From assembly GCA_019914945.1 (NCBI GenBank), contig CM034106.1, forward strand, positions 868,001 to 932,000: a stretch of 64,000 nt of DNA. Reading direction: 5' to 3'. Positions 25,001 through 36,200 of the stretch are shown here, piece after piece. The position numbers were made by a program, and so were the translations under genes. The number at the start of each line of letters is the position of its first letter. The first letter of the stretch is position 1. A model generated the notes under the pieces. That model saw only the letters and a list, made by a program, of their open reading frames with translations, did no database searches and was not told the origin of the DNA. This stretch comes from Typha latifolia (lineage: Eukaryota > Streptophyta > Magnoliopsida > Poales > Typhaceae).

Positions 25001-27249
25001 AGTGCTTTGCAAACATGGTGCTACCCATCGGGCATCATCAAATCATCTAACTGGTGTTATGAGTCTTCTTGGCAAATATCGATTGGCTCTAAGTACTTCA
25101 GTCTTACTTTATTATTTACACTCGGTAATTTTTTGCTATTCAAGATTTACACTAGACTTCTCAGCATCATTCCTACCTTTTGTACATATATATAGTTTGG
25201 GCCTTCTTTGATCTTTCTTGGACTTATGGAGTTGTGGATACCATCTTGCCTATTTCTAATCGTCTTGAAACTGAGGCCTAAATTTGTGGGCATGGCAAAC
25301 CTATCTCTCACTAGTTTCTTCAAAGCATCTCATATTGTATTAAAGTTTGAAGAGTTGATTCTCTGCTATCTAATCTCATTACAATGGTTGGAGTTTTTGA
25401 TGTGGCCTAGGAATGAGAAAACATACTGATACAAGGAAACATAAGGAAATACTTAGATCCACGCTAGCCAACAAGTCCTAAAACAATAAGTAACTCTAAT
25501 TCTAGAGGATTCCCGCTGATCACGTTCGAACGCACAAAAAACGTTCTCGGTATGTGCGAACGCAATGTAGGCGTTCGAACGCTTATTACGCGTTCTCTGT
25601 ATTTGGGAACCTGATGCAGACATTCGCAAGAGCGTTCGAACACAACCCCTCCTGCATTCGAACACGACCTACAAGAATTTTATTTTAATGAAAATAAATA
25701 ACTAATGCAGTAACTGAGACAAATTTTCTACTGAAAGGAGTCAAAAAGAGCTTAAAACCATGAAATGTGAGCATAAAAAGTTTGTAGCATGAAATCTTAC
25801 AGATGCAAAGCTTGAATGCAATATTTGGATTCATATGCTACAAGTTAATCTAGATCGCATCTTAATTTGGTTTTCCAGAAACAAGGATCTCAAGCATCCC
25901 ATTGAACAAATACTTTCTTCCAAGAAAGGGCAAACCACTCGGCTAATGTGTGCAGAAATTTTTTGGAGGGTGCAACAAGCATACCTGTAGCTTAGAAAGC
26001 TCTTGGCAATATGCACTAGGTAATATATCAGGTCGTGTGCTTAGTGCCTGCCCAAGCTGCAAACAATGAAAATATAGTATCATGGCAAGAATACACTAAG
26101 ACAATTCGCATACTTAGGTAGTTACACATAAAAACCAATTATGTCTGAGGAAGTAGTATGCTAGTCCAAGATCAGAATTTGCACAATCATTTTGTTGCAA
26201 ACCTGCAATTACTAACTTGCCATATATTGATCTCATCTTAATGATACTATCTTAGCTTACCTTGATATAAAAAGGTCCCAAGCGGATCAAAGTCTCCCGA
26301 AACTGAAAGAAGAGAAAAAAAAAAAAGGTAAGGACAGTTCAAGAGCTTCAAAGAATTACAATAAACCTCCTATATAGGAAAGAGACTTACCAACTAAATT
26401 GCAATCAACCAGCAATAAGTTCCTACTACATATTTACTATGTATCCACCACGTATGTTGAGAGGGACACCAAGAGGGTGTCTCGGGTCTTATTCTAGCTC
26501 ATGGTTATAACTTGTATTCCTTCCAATAGTAAGCTTAATGAGTTAGCAAATAAAGAAAATTTCCTGCACATCTTTTGCCCCATATGAGCCAAAAGCCTGG
26601 AAATCGGTCGTGCAATCGAGGCACTAATGAACCACCCATTGTAAACTGCTAGTACTTCCTTGCATGCCTCCTTCTCCTCCTCCCAACATAAACATAGCCA
26701 AGATTCACCCAAAGAACCCCTCCAAGCATGCGCAATTTATAGCATTTGAACATTTGATAAACATACATGCATGCATAAAAAATTATCATAGTAGAACAAA
26801 ATTATCAAAGAGACAATGAATCAAATACCTTCTCTGCACGTTTCCCTATGTCTTTCACGAAGAAATGCCACACGGTCAATTTAGCGACCTGGAAAGATAT
26901 GATCGCCGCCCTATACAACGCCAGGAAAGGCCCGAATCGGCTGTAGGCGAAGAGCGTCTTGGATCGGGCCCCGAGTATGTGCCCGAACTCGCTCTCGAGC
27001 GACTCCTTCCTCAGCTTCGCGTACTCCGCCGACGGCCTCTCGCCGTGGACGCTCGTGAATCCGGTCGAATAACTACCCCAAACAAACAGAAATAAAGAAA
27101 CGCCACATGAGATGCAATGAAGCATAAGAGGTCAAGAACGCGACTCACCTCCGAATTAAGGGCGCGAAGGTTTGATTGGATCTTGGAGGTGGAGGATGGA
27201 GGAGAGGTCGGCGGTGCCGGCGGAGGAGTCGAAGAAACGCATTTGACAT
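13092..27249 (-). CDS. ABC1K: ABC1/COQ8 (ADCK)-type atypical protein kinase, organelle-targeted
   Basis: Thirteen exons: 27249-27149, 27072-26829, 26302-26261, 26056-25985, 24009-23874, 23721-23564, 22325-22241, 21418-21249, 20580-20419, 18717-18568, 15272-15012, 13836-13561, 13340-13092. Total 2106 nt (701 aa), every phase consistent. The Arg-rich N-terminus (LLRRHRR, residues 8-14) looks like a mitochondrial or plastid transit peptide. Family signatures: KxGQ (129-132), Ala-rich loop AAASLGQV (189-196) replacing the P-loop, VAVK Lys210, HADPHPGN (352-359) and DFG (372-374). Residues about 530-701 form a poorly conserved C-terminal extension. Known relatives are UbiB/COQ8 kinase-like ATPases tied to quinone and lipid metabolism. 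The substrate of this one is not inferable. The last exon, from the acceptor at 13341 to the TGA at 13092, is the least certain part. Confidence 0.9.
13837..15011. other. ABC1K intron 11 (1.2 kb)
   Basis: AT-rich, with a more GC-balanced block at 14050-14850 that may be old transposon DNA. It has no terminal repeats or coding motif that I can support. Confidence 0.4.
16735..17700. mobile_element. large fold-back element in ABC1K intron 10
   Basis: Long inverted arms: 16796-16960 matches the reverse complement of about 17300-17470. Shared landmarks are TCAAGTTTCTAGAATTATT, ATTCATCTTTCTAATCTCAT, GAAGTAAATTCATACTA and TTCAAAAGTTTGAATA. The interior and right flank carry repeated AATTCGCAGTT and AATTCACAGTT words, also in both orientations, so the element may be larger than the arms (about 16735-17700). 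There is no coding capacity. It looks like a non-autonomous DNA transposon (MITE or fold-back type). Confidence 0.7.
19338..19946. mobile_element. Mutator-like MITE with 9-bp target-site duplication
   Basis: The element (19347-19937, 591 bp) is flanked by perfect TTAATTTAA direct repeats at 19338-19346 and 19938-19946. The ends are inverted: GGAAAATTACAAATTTGCCC on the left and, on the right, the complement of GGGCAAGTTTCAAATTATCC. Further inside, ACTAATATGAAA/ATTAGTTTGTC and TGTTAA..TTTT.CATCCAAA-type words also pair. A 9-bp duplication is the Mutator-superfamily signature. It is AT-rich, encodes nothing, and sits in ABC1K intron 9. Confidence 0.75.
21795..21978 (-). mobile_element. tRNA-derived SINE (Au-SINE-like)
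   Basis: The reverse strand starts near 21978 with a GCGTCACTTGGTGTGACAG A-box-like block. It continues through a GAGTTCAAGTC B-box and then GAAACAGCCTCCTC.G.AATGAGGGTAAGACTG.GTACA. That order (A box, B box, AACAGCCTC, GGGTAAGGCTG.GTACA) is characteristic of the plant Au SINE family. The 3' end is uncertain (about 21790-21830). It lies antisense-neutral in ABC1K intron 7 (same strand as the gene). Confidence 0.75.
24370..25680. mobile_element. probable transposon remnant in ABC1K intron 4
   Basis: This block inside the 2-kb intron differs in texture from its surroundings. It has a TATA-like TTTATAGAGG, a CT-rich stretch (24700-24740), short open frames with no recognised domain, and a right end (25520-25670) dense in GTTCGAACGC words. 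No long terminal repeats or duplication could be established, so the class is unknown. Confidence 0.4.
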
Positions 27250-27258
27250 GGGGAAGGA

Positions 27259-27294
<36 letters not shown>

Positions 27295-28109
27295 GGAAGA
27301 AGAGGGCGGTATATGCCAACACGTAGCGCCGCTAGTGAGCGACGGGTGGAAGAGGAGTTTGTTCCACAATGGGCGTAAACGGGTCGAATGTATGTTTGGA
27401 TGTGGATCTCATTTGGAAATTGGAATTAGTACATTATATATATAATTATTCTTTCTCTTATTTCCTATAGAATTGCTCATAAATTAATAACTTTGATTAT
27501 ATTTATAAATAAAAATAATATTTTTATTTGTAAATTATTAAATAGAGTCCTTTATTTGCCAAACATTCAAAGTCACACCATATTATTTCAAAGTCAAACA
27601 TTAGACTTACTTAATTAGAGTGCCAAATTAAGCCTCTAAAACAGTTTGAAGATATAGACCGAAATACTCATTTCTAAACAAGATAGAAGTATGAAAGAAA
27701 ATCATGCATTTAAAATACTAAAATTGTATCCAAACATTAAAATTTATATAGGATCAAATAATTTAAAATTAGATTAAAAGAACAAGAAGAAAATATTCTA
27801 TCTTCTATTCTATTCCGTCGGTGTATGTTAAAAAAAATTGGACTCAATCTAGAAGAAGTCAATACCCACCTAAATCCACCTAAATTTTAAATGTCTCTCG
27901 CATGAACCGCATCATCTTCGGACACGTGGTACTCATCGTTGGGCCCCACATAATCGGGTCAAACCATTGGACGCTTCAAAACCCAGTCGTCTCCTTTCCC
28001 CTTCTTAATTACAAAAACAAACCTCTCGCCTTCCTCGTCCCCCAAAACCCTTCCTGTTCCTTTTCCTTCCCTCCCCCGCGAAGCAAAACACCACCTCCTC
28101 TCCTCTCCC
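27250..28109. promoter_or_regulatory. divergent promoter between ABC1K and the TMEM230-like gene
   Basis: The two ATGs are 860 bp apart and point away from each other, so both promoters share this interval. On the TMEM230-like side are a G-box (CACGTGG at about 27922), a GGGCCC-type site near 27940 and a CT/C-rich leader from 27990. The centre (27430-27850) is AT-rich. Bidirectional control is inferred from geometry only. Confidence 0.5.
27262..27292. repeat. (GA)n microsatellite in the ABC1K leader
   Basis: A pure GA run (CT on the coding strand) lies 13-43 bases upstream of the ABC1K ATG, mirroring the CT tract just ahead of the TBL start codon. Confidence 0.9.
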
Positions 28110-28513
28110 ATGGCGTACGTCGACCACGCCTTCTCCATCTCCGAGGACGACGACATCCTCGCCGGCCCTCGCGCCATCGAGAACCGCCCGCCGGTCAAGG
28201 AGATCGCCTTCGCCGTCGCCCTCCTCGTCTTCGGTTCCCTCGCCGTCTTCTCGGGTTCCCTCATGGCCGTCGACCGCGTCGGCGGCGACAGAGCACACGG
28301 TAATGATCCCTTCCCTCTCTTTTTTTGGCCTTTTAGTGATTCTTTTTGTAGGAGGTTGTTGATTTTTATTCCATGTTTTGGTGGAAATTAGGGGTTTTCT
28401 TTGCGATTTTGGGGGCAATTATGTTCATACCTGGGTTCTACTACACAAGGATAGCGTATTACGCTTACAAAGGGTATAAAGGCTTCTCCTTTTCCACCAT
28501 CCCTCCCGTTTGA
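28110..28513 (+). CDS. TMEM230-type two-pass transmembrane protein
   Basis: Two exons, 28110-28299 and 28392-28513, total 312 nt (103 aa), joined in frame at G|GG. There is an acidic N-terminal patch (SEDDD, 11-15), TM1 about 31-52, a short loop, and TM2 about 65-80. The tail has [24 protein letters not shown] sequence (77-96) ending in IPPV, which is the hallmark of the TMEM230/DUF872 family. Animal TMEM230 works in vesicle trafficking. The plant members are little characterised, so the role here is unassigned. The first ATG after a CT-rich leader was chosen, in good context (CCCATGGC). Both introns ends are GT-AG. It is head to head with ABC1K. Confidence 0.92.
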
Positions 28514-31500
28514 GAAGGCAACTTTGTGCCTTTCTGTATAGATCTTTTGATAGAGGTATACTTTTTTTTCTTTGTTTATGTATGGTAACTGGCTATTTAC
28601 CTCTCTGCTTGTATAAATATAAGGAGATTTTGGGGTCTAGACGCTTGAAAAGTTAGGTCATATTGGCCTTCCTTTTCTTTTGTTATGTTGTTTGGTTGCG
28701 TTTGTTTTCCTTCAGCAGGTGACCAAAGTATTGACTTCAGTTTTGTGCTTATGATGGAATTTAACTTTTCAAGGCCTCATATGGGCATGATCATGTTGTC
28801 TTCTTCTTCTTCTCAGCTGCACTTTTCAAAATTGATGTTTTAGCTTTTGGCTAAGTTTGCTTTTGTGTATATGCTTGATCACTGGCAGTAGTTGTGACTG
28901 TTTGGTGGAGAAAAGAATCAGATACTTGTTTAACTAGTATTTAGAAGAAGCTAGCTAGTCCATGGAGAAAGTAAATTAAATAAAATGGTGTAGTAAAGAA
29001 TACTCAAGGTCCTTATTTTGTCATCTTAGGAGCTTATAATCAGGCTGAAACCTAAATGATCAAGGAAGTGTGCTAGGGGTGAGAAAAGATAAGCAAAGAA
29101 ATACCAAGGCTTATATATCTTGTGTTTGTAGAACAGGTGGTCATGGGCTCTTATTGAAAAATCTAAAGAGATCAAAAAATTTATCCTTCTTTATGGCCCT
29201 TCATGGAAATTCCTGCTACATACACAGATCCTGGTCAAACTTGTGATCAATTTGCTTACCTATTCACCGGAAGTTTCAAAGAAACATCTTTGACCACTAG
29301 AATAGAAAGAAGGAAGAAAAAAGGAACAAATCATATCTTGGAAGAAGTCAATAGTCTCATCTGTAGGATCAATTGTAATTACTAAACCCTCAATAGATTA
29401 ATGAAAGCATCAGTACCATAGCATACCCTGTTCTAATATGGACTTTATAGACATACTATGATCAGCTGTTAATGAGATATTTTTTCTGTGATTAAAAATA
29501 TCAGTGGAGTCCATGTTCCGTGGGTAACAGTTCTAAGAAAACTACTCAGTTGACTAGTTCCTTTTTCCTTCAGATCTCTTTTTCAGTATATCCGCTGTTT
29601 TTGATAGGGACTTTTTAGTAGAGCTCTTAGGTACTATTCCTTGATTTCCTTTATCTGATTGTACAGGGCTTTTGATGAACAGGGTCAAAGACATATCTTT
29701 TAGACTTCCAATCTATTAAGCAAAGGCTTTACGAATCAGTTTATCTTTCTTGATTTCCTATAATATCTGGCCTTTGCAACAGCCGTGCAATCGCAATTAG
29801 CATGAGTGGCAAGTATAAATTCCATCTGAAATTGGATACTGCATACTATATAGCCATGTCCAATGTCATTCTGTATTGTGGTAGCAACCACTTTTGTTTA
29901 GTCATTTTGTGTTATGACTTGTTGATGTGAAAGTTCACTTGTGAGTTATAATAGTTTCAGAGATGTATACTTACACCTATGCATAGAATTTTTAGGAAAG
30001 GGCAATAAACCGATACTTGATTTACTCACGTGGTAGATGCTAACTACAGAGACAAAGATTATAGTTTTTTATTGGCGCATTGTATTTTCTTGTTGATTAC
30101 AGAGACTAAGGTCTAAGGGTATAGTAGTTTCCTAGTACATTGCATTTTCTTAATATTCCCTACACATATCTAGGCAATGTTGTGTTAGACTGCCGCTCCA
30201 TTCTACTTCTTGAGTTGAAAAGCAATTGTAATTTGCTTGATTACTTCCCAGCATTCTTGTGTTTTTCTCTTTTCTTCTTGTAGGATGATTCTAGTATTCC
30301 AACTTGTAAAGTAATTAGCCAGAAGCTCTACTGTAAAAGAATTACTTTGAAAGGTCTTCTTCATAGAAGTTCTGCATATGGTGAGTGTCAAAGCAAGTCT
30401 TAAAAAAGCATGCCATCTTATTCTGGTGCTCTGCTGCAACTCTTTTTTACATCGTCAAGATCTCCTCAATATGTCATGATGCCAATCTTGGAGCCTTTTG
30501 GAATTGTTTTGTGTGTGTGTGTGTTTACATAGGTCACCTGTGATTTGTGAAAAAACCAATACACTCGTCCATATTCTGCTTGCAAACCTAGAAAGTTGTT
30601 CTCAATTATACATGGTTTTCACTCAAGTTAGTTTTCTGTTTTGAGAGGCTTATGTCATGATGCCAACCTTAGGGTCTTTTGGAATTGTTTTCTGTGTTTA
30701 ATAGGTCACATTGATCAGAGAAAAACCAGTACTCTTTTGCATCGTTTTTGCTTGCAGATTTACAAAGTTGTTCTTGGATACAGATGGTTTTCACTTGAGA
30801 TTTTTTTTGAAAAATTTATTTTGAGAAAGCTTACTGGACTAGTTCTCCTCCTTTTTGTCTTCGTTCTGCAGCGCAAATATTATTTTAGCTGTTGTCATTG
30901 GTAACCACTTTATCTGTTTCTTAGTTCTCACAAAGATCAGGCAGATGACACCCAAGATGTGTTGCTTTTCAACATTCAATCTGGTCTTTTCTTTTTCTTT
31001 TTCTTTTTTAGAGAAGTGTCTTCATTCCTCATCTAAGAAGTTACACATTGGCTTCTTTAGGTATCTTGGTCAAGTATATTAGGTTTCCTTCTACTACCTT
31101 CCTTGTCCTATTAATTCTTTTTCCCTTCTATCTTCTGATATATTAGCTCCCTGTGTTGAGAAACAAATTCTACAGAGGATTAGAATAGTACTAGTAGGTC
31201 ATATTGGATGCGAGATAACTACTTTATCCCCTTTTTGATCCTTGAATAAATTTTCTTTTGATATGTTGAAAGAGCTCAGCATTTGTTTGTTTTTATCTAC
31301 TTTAATTGGAAACTAACAAACCATATAGGACAAGGAAGTGGGTGAAAATTTAACAACCAGCCCCTTAAGAGCTCAAATTTGATTCGATTCTCTAGTACGA
31401 ATATTTTCAATCTAATCTCCTTAAAGGACACAGCTCTTTTTTATATCATTTCTTGGCAATGAAGTCCACCTACCTTGCAACCCTACTTTCTTATTTATTC

Positions 31501-32623
31501 TTGTTAGTCTTATAACCTAACGTGCATATTATTTAGTTCATGAAGGTGTAGCTATTGCTGGTATCTTTTTTTTTTTTTTTAACTTAAACTCATGTCTCTT
31601 GTCTATTAATTAGATGATATGTAAATAACTTATAGTTATGCACACATAATCATATAATATTTTGTCTATTAGCTTCAGATCCAGAAATGACCAATGATAT
31701 TTATTGTAGATATTGTTCAAAAAAAGAAAGTCTTTGAAGTGACCAAAATGCTTGAAGTTTGGAAATGATACCTTTGCTTGTTTGCAAAGGTATAATGAGT
31801 TGATATCTACAATGTTAATATGGTGGGTCATCTTCCATGACAGCATATATATATATATATATCCACTGTCAACCATATCTACCATTGAGTGCATATAAAT
31901 ACACTTCACACCTTACCATTATTACAGCAGGATCAAATCCATTTCATCCTTATATGTCAATATTATGAAGTGATAGAAGACAACTAGGGAAAATAAAAGC
32001 TCAATTTTTAACCATCCTTCTCTAAATGTATGCATGATGTCCTTTTCCATCTTTTGTTGCTAAATTATGGATCCCAAATGTTATAAGCTATTTCCTCCTT
32101 CAAGATTCCCCCAACTTGTGGAAAATATTATTATGACATGTTCATAGTCCCACATCCATTTATTTATGAGTACCAATTACCATAATATTAGCACAAAATA
32201 TTATTTGGTACAATGCACACTTATTATGTTCTACTTAGTACTATTTTGCATTTACTTTTAATTTTGTCAAGGAATTTAAAAAAAAAACACTCTTATTGCA
32301 CTTTCTCTTGTGCCTTTAGCTAAAATTAATTTTGTAAATGCCCAACTCACAACTCATCCCAGGAGAGAATTCTAACTATCAAGTTATAAAACTTTGTATT
32401 CATGAACTCAAATCATCAGGAATTCAGGAGGTAAGAAGAAAGGAATCCCAAAACCTTGTGAATTATGCCACAACAAACCATCATATGTATATAAATTCAA
32501 GAAGCTAGCAGTCGTATTATTTTCAGACCAAGAACACAGGTGCAAAGCTTATTCCAAATGATCGTGAAACCAAAACCAAAACCAAAACCAAAAAAAAAGA
32601 GAGAGAAAATTATTACAAAGGAT
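28514..32623. other. gene-free 4.1-kb stretch downstream of the TMEM230-like gene
   Basis: It begins with the TMEM230-like 3' UTR (perhaps to about 28650). The remainder is T-rich and intron-like with no recognisable exon. It contains a 181-bp tandem duplication (30471-30834) and a short (TA)n. A long spliced 3' UTR cannot be excluded, because polypyrimidine-AG sites occur (for example near 30870), but nothing proves it. Confidence 0.4.
30471..30834. repeat. diverged tandem duplication, unit about 181 bp
   Basis: Copy 1 starts at 30471 and copy 2 at 30652, both with ATGTCATGATGCCAA. The copies then share CTTTTGGAATTGTTTT, ATAGGTCAC, GAAAAACCA.TAC, GCTTGCA, AAAGTTGTTCT, ATGGTTTTCACT and TTTTGAGA in the same order. 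Non-coding. Confidence 0.8.
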
Positions 32624-32926
32624 TCAAACACGACATACTCGAATTCTCTTCCTTCTAAGGCAAACGAGGGGGACGAAAATGGCGGCGAGATCTTCCGGCA
32701 CGGGATAAAAAACGCGCGGCGGAGGCAGCTGGGATAACTTCCTCTTCACCGGCCGCGCCTTCCTGGGCGCCGGCGGGCAAACCACCGCCGGCTTTGTCGC
32801 ATGTTGGTCGGACTTTGGTGTGGCGCATCCCTCCTCTCCGACAGTGGATGTCTCAGGTGAGCTCTCTAAGATTGTTTGAATGGGAGCAAGTGATGGCAAT
32901 TCACCTACAACCACCTCTAAGCCCAT
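32624..32926 (-). CDS. SMR: SIAMESE-related (SMR) cyclin-dependent kinase inhibitor
   Basis: Single-exon frame of 100 aa on the minus strand from ATG 32926 to the stop at 32624. Upstream in-frame sequence has no ATG. Diagnostic plant SIM/SMR motifs appear in order: CATPKSDQH (34-42), then the VCPPAPRKARPVKRK block (49-63), then the Phe/Pro-rich VFYPVPEDLAAIF region (72-84). Family knowledge: small nuclear proteins that bind CDK-cyclin complexes, block mitosis and promote endoreduplication, often induced by stress. The tail after residue 87 is short, Arg-rich and hydrophobic (LRRKRIRV), somewhat longer than in typical members. Length and intron-less structure fit the family. The leader upstream is GAA/GA-rich. 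Confidence 0.88.
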   Translation of the reverse strand: MGLEVVVGELPSLAPIQTILESSPETSTVGEEGCATPKSDQHATKPAVVCPPAPRKARPVKRKLSQLPPPRVFYPVPEDLAAIFVPLVCLRRKRIRVCRV

Positions 32927-33004
32927 GTTTTGAGTATACAAAGAGATCAACAAAGAGTAGAAGTAGAAGTAAACTACTAGAAGTGATCAGTTTGAGAAGT
33001 TAAA

Positions 33005-33240
33005 GAGATGGAAGAAGAAGAAGAAGAAGAAGAAGAAGAGCAGGCGTGGAGACACATGAGATGGTGGTGATGATGGAGTTCTGCAAGCTTGGATGGGAGA
33101 AAAGGTGAACAGCATTATATGAAGAGGCAGTGCAAAGTTGTTAAATATACTCATTCTAGAGAGAGAGAGAGAGGTAGACATAGATAGAATGTAATGCAAA
33201 TGATTAATGTGAGGAGAGAGAGAAAGAGAGAAAAAGTTTA
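33005..33240 (-). promoter_or_regulatory. SMR leader and core promoter
   Basis: Going upstream from the SMR ATG there is a (GAA)n tract (33009-33040 on the plus strand), a TATATTTA-type box on the minus strand at about 33141-33149, and GA repeats (33158-33173, 33213-33232). The TATA-to-ATG distance of about 215 bp is plausible. TGGGCC-type site II words lie further up at 33358-33382. Confidence 0.4.
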
Positions 33241-36200
33241 GAAGAAAGATAAAAGGAAATAAGAGTTTAAGGTAGCTTTTAACTCTTGAGCTTAGCTGTT
33301 CATGTGGGTGGTGATCAAACCATGGGAAGGACCATAAAGATGGGCTCCACTTTTACTAGGCCCAATGGGCCTAGTGGGCCTTACATTCCTCGTCGGATAA
33401 TCTCCACCGTCGGATCGCCCTCGATGATTATATCAAAGCCATCCTTTTAATTTTTGTGGAAATTTTAAATTGGAAAAGTAAAAAAAACAAAATAGATTAA
33501 TGGAATCTATTTTAATTAACATAGCATCTCTCTTAATTAATTTGGGCTTATTCTAACATGCCATGACCATTTACTCTCTCTCTCTCTCTCTCTCTCATTC
33601 ATATGATGCAAATTAAAGCTGTTGATGTCACATGGCATATGTTGGGTTAGGAGGGGGTTAAGTTTCCTTTTTAGTAATCATTCATCAAACCAACCTACCT
33701 TTGAACACATGATCAAATCTTGTTCATGGCCAATTTTTCTTAGAAAATTTGTTAAAGAAAACTATATTATATCTTTCGCTTTTATTATTATTATTATTAT
33801 CTTACCATATAGTTATTTATCGGTCTACTCTTATATTTTGCTTTTATTATCTCAAAAATACACGCAAGAATATTACGATTATTATATATATATATATATA
33901 TATAATTAATTTAGCTCATCTAATGTACATCCCTCTAGTAGTGGACAAGAAGAAAACTATTGAAAATAACCTTTTTCATTTCATATGACAGCATGGTTGG
34001 CCTGGACCAAATTAATTTCATGGGGACCAAATAAAGTTAATTAATGCTGGCTGCTAAAAGGGATAAAATAACAGTGTAAGGTGATATATATATTTATATA
34101 TCCTAAGGACCACTTGCCTGCCAAATGTATCTTAGCTCAGAAGCTTCATCTATTACTTCACCACCTTCTTCCACCCAAAGTTATCTTCCCCAGTGTGGTA
34201 CAAACTCATCTATCATCTCAGCCAAATTGCTTTCATTCCTTTCATATCTATGCATACACATTGCATATCTTTTATGGGTGTGAGAGTGTAATTATAGTAG
34301 CAGATCCCAATGAAACTTTCCTATTCTTTTCAACAATGGCTGCTTGCTAGATTGGCATGGAGGATTAGAGAGCAAGAAAGGCAGCATGAGAGGAGTGTAA
34401 GAAAGGAACTCCACCCAATCTATATATATATATATATATATATATATAGATTGCTTCACATAGACATAGTAAAAGAGTATATGTTTCCATGTACAAAGAT
34501 TGATGAAGAAATTAACAAATGACATGAAACCAAAGAAGCCTAGGGATCAGGGAGTATGTAAGAGAAGGCATAGTTATAATATCTTAAGTTGAAATATAAA
34601 TATAAATATATATAGCATTCTTTTTTGTGCATGTATACTTTTTTTTTAGTCTAATAATTTACTAAGATTTTAACTTAAACGAAATATATAATGTAGAAGA
34701 ATAGTGTTTTGTAGCATATGTGACACACTATATATCCTATAGATAGAAGTTCTTATAATAAAACAATCACATAAAATCACTTGTAGTATCTATTACTTTT
34801 ATAAAATTATATAAAAGAACACAGACTTAGAGAAGGGTCATGAAGACCATCACCTTCTCTTCTTTCTTTATAATTCATGGCAGATGTAATTAAGGGTTCT
34901 ATATCATCATGCACATGGATTAAAGGGCAAAATAAAGAATAAGCAAACGTACACTTGGCCCTAATTGTTTAGGTTAGGGTAAAGATATTCTTATCCACAC
35001 CAATTAAGAGACATTTATTCCCATCTCCTCATATAGAATTACAAATAAAGAGCTAGAAGTTTTTTTTGTTTTGTTTTGTTTTGTGGGGGTGTTATAGTAA
35101 GAAGTTGGTGGATTAGTGGTTAATTAATTTTGTTTGAAGTGGGAATTAGGGGGGTGGGGTGTTAATAAATCACTTCTCATGAAAGTGGAAAGTGCATAGG
35201 AATTAACTACCAACTATTTACTTGTAATCTTTTTTTGAGCATTTACCTTTGTCCATCTTTAATATGAAAATTTATATAATACATTACATGTAGAGAAAAC
35301 AATAGTCCCAAAGAAAAAAAAATACATTATTTATAAAAGTAAGCACAAGTAATTTTAAGTTGGATGACAATTGAAACCTTAGTTTAAACTATGATAAATA
35401 TGAATAAAGAACATTAATTCTCTTATAAACACTACAATTAATGCATGATAAATCTACCATAATCATTCTAATTATGATAAATATTATAATGATTGGGACT
35501 ACCAATAGCAATGAGGGTGGTTGTAATCTCTCAAATTAGGCATCTCCTTTCATTAGTTAAGCATGTCCTCATGCAAGGAGGCACATATGCCATGATGTTA
35601 AGATCCCAAGGCCTTTGTATATCTCCCATCTTTGTATTAATATAATACACTTTGGATTAGATTCTTAAATCTCACCTACTTGCATGCACCTCTCCATGCA
35701 CTCCTACTCCCACTCTAAAAGCTTCACAACTTCCAACATAGTGGCCATGTACGAAAACCCATAACATAATGGCCATAGGCATGTGGACTACTCATAGCAT
35801 GGGGATGATGATACAATGCTTGCTTATGAGATTTAATTAATTAATTAATTAGTGTGATTAAGCTTAATTACATGCATGAGGCTCATCATGGATGACACTA
35901 TGTTTGGCATGTGTTAGCTTCCACATATGATGATGCCATGACATGTGGCAGTGATTGTCCTTTAATTAGTGTATTAGTTTGCCAATTAACAATTAAGAAA
36001 GTAAAATATTCCTATAATTATTAATAATGTGCACATTTTACTTGTACTTTATATTACTAGGCCTCACTTGGCATCACAATTAGGGTTGCATTTAGGCAAT
36101 TTTATAATAAATATCTAGAGTTCTCAAATATATTAAAGCCCATATTTGGCCCAAACTTAACACATAAAGCCCACCAAATTTAACATGTTATTAAATGGGC

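Noticed and set aside
24950..25429. Overlapping 73-85 aa ORFs in ABC1K intron 4, considered as transposon protein fragments
   Set aside because: No polymerase, integrase or transposase motif could be identified, so only an unspecified remnant is reported.
27902..28303. 133-aa plus-strand ORF overlapping the TMEM230-like first exon
   Set aside because: Wrong frame; Arg/Pro-rich shadow of the real exon, which has the family signature in the other frame.
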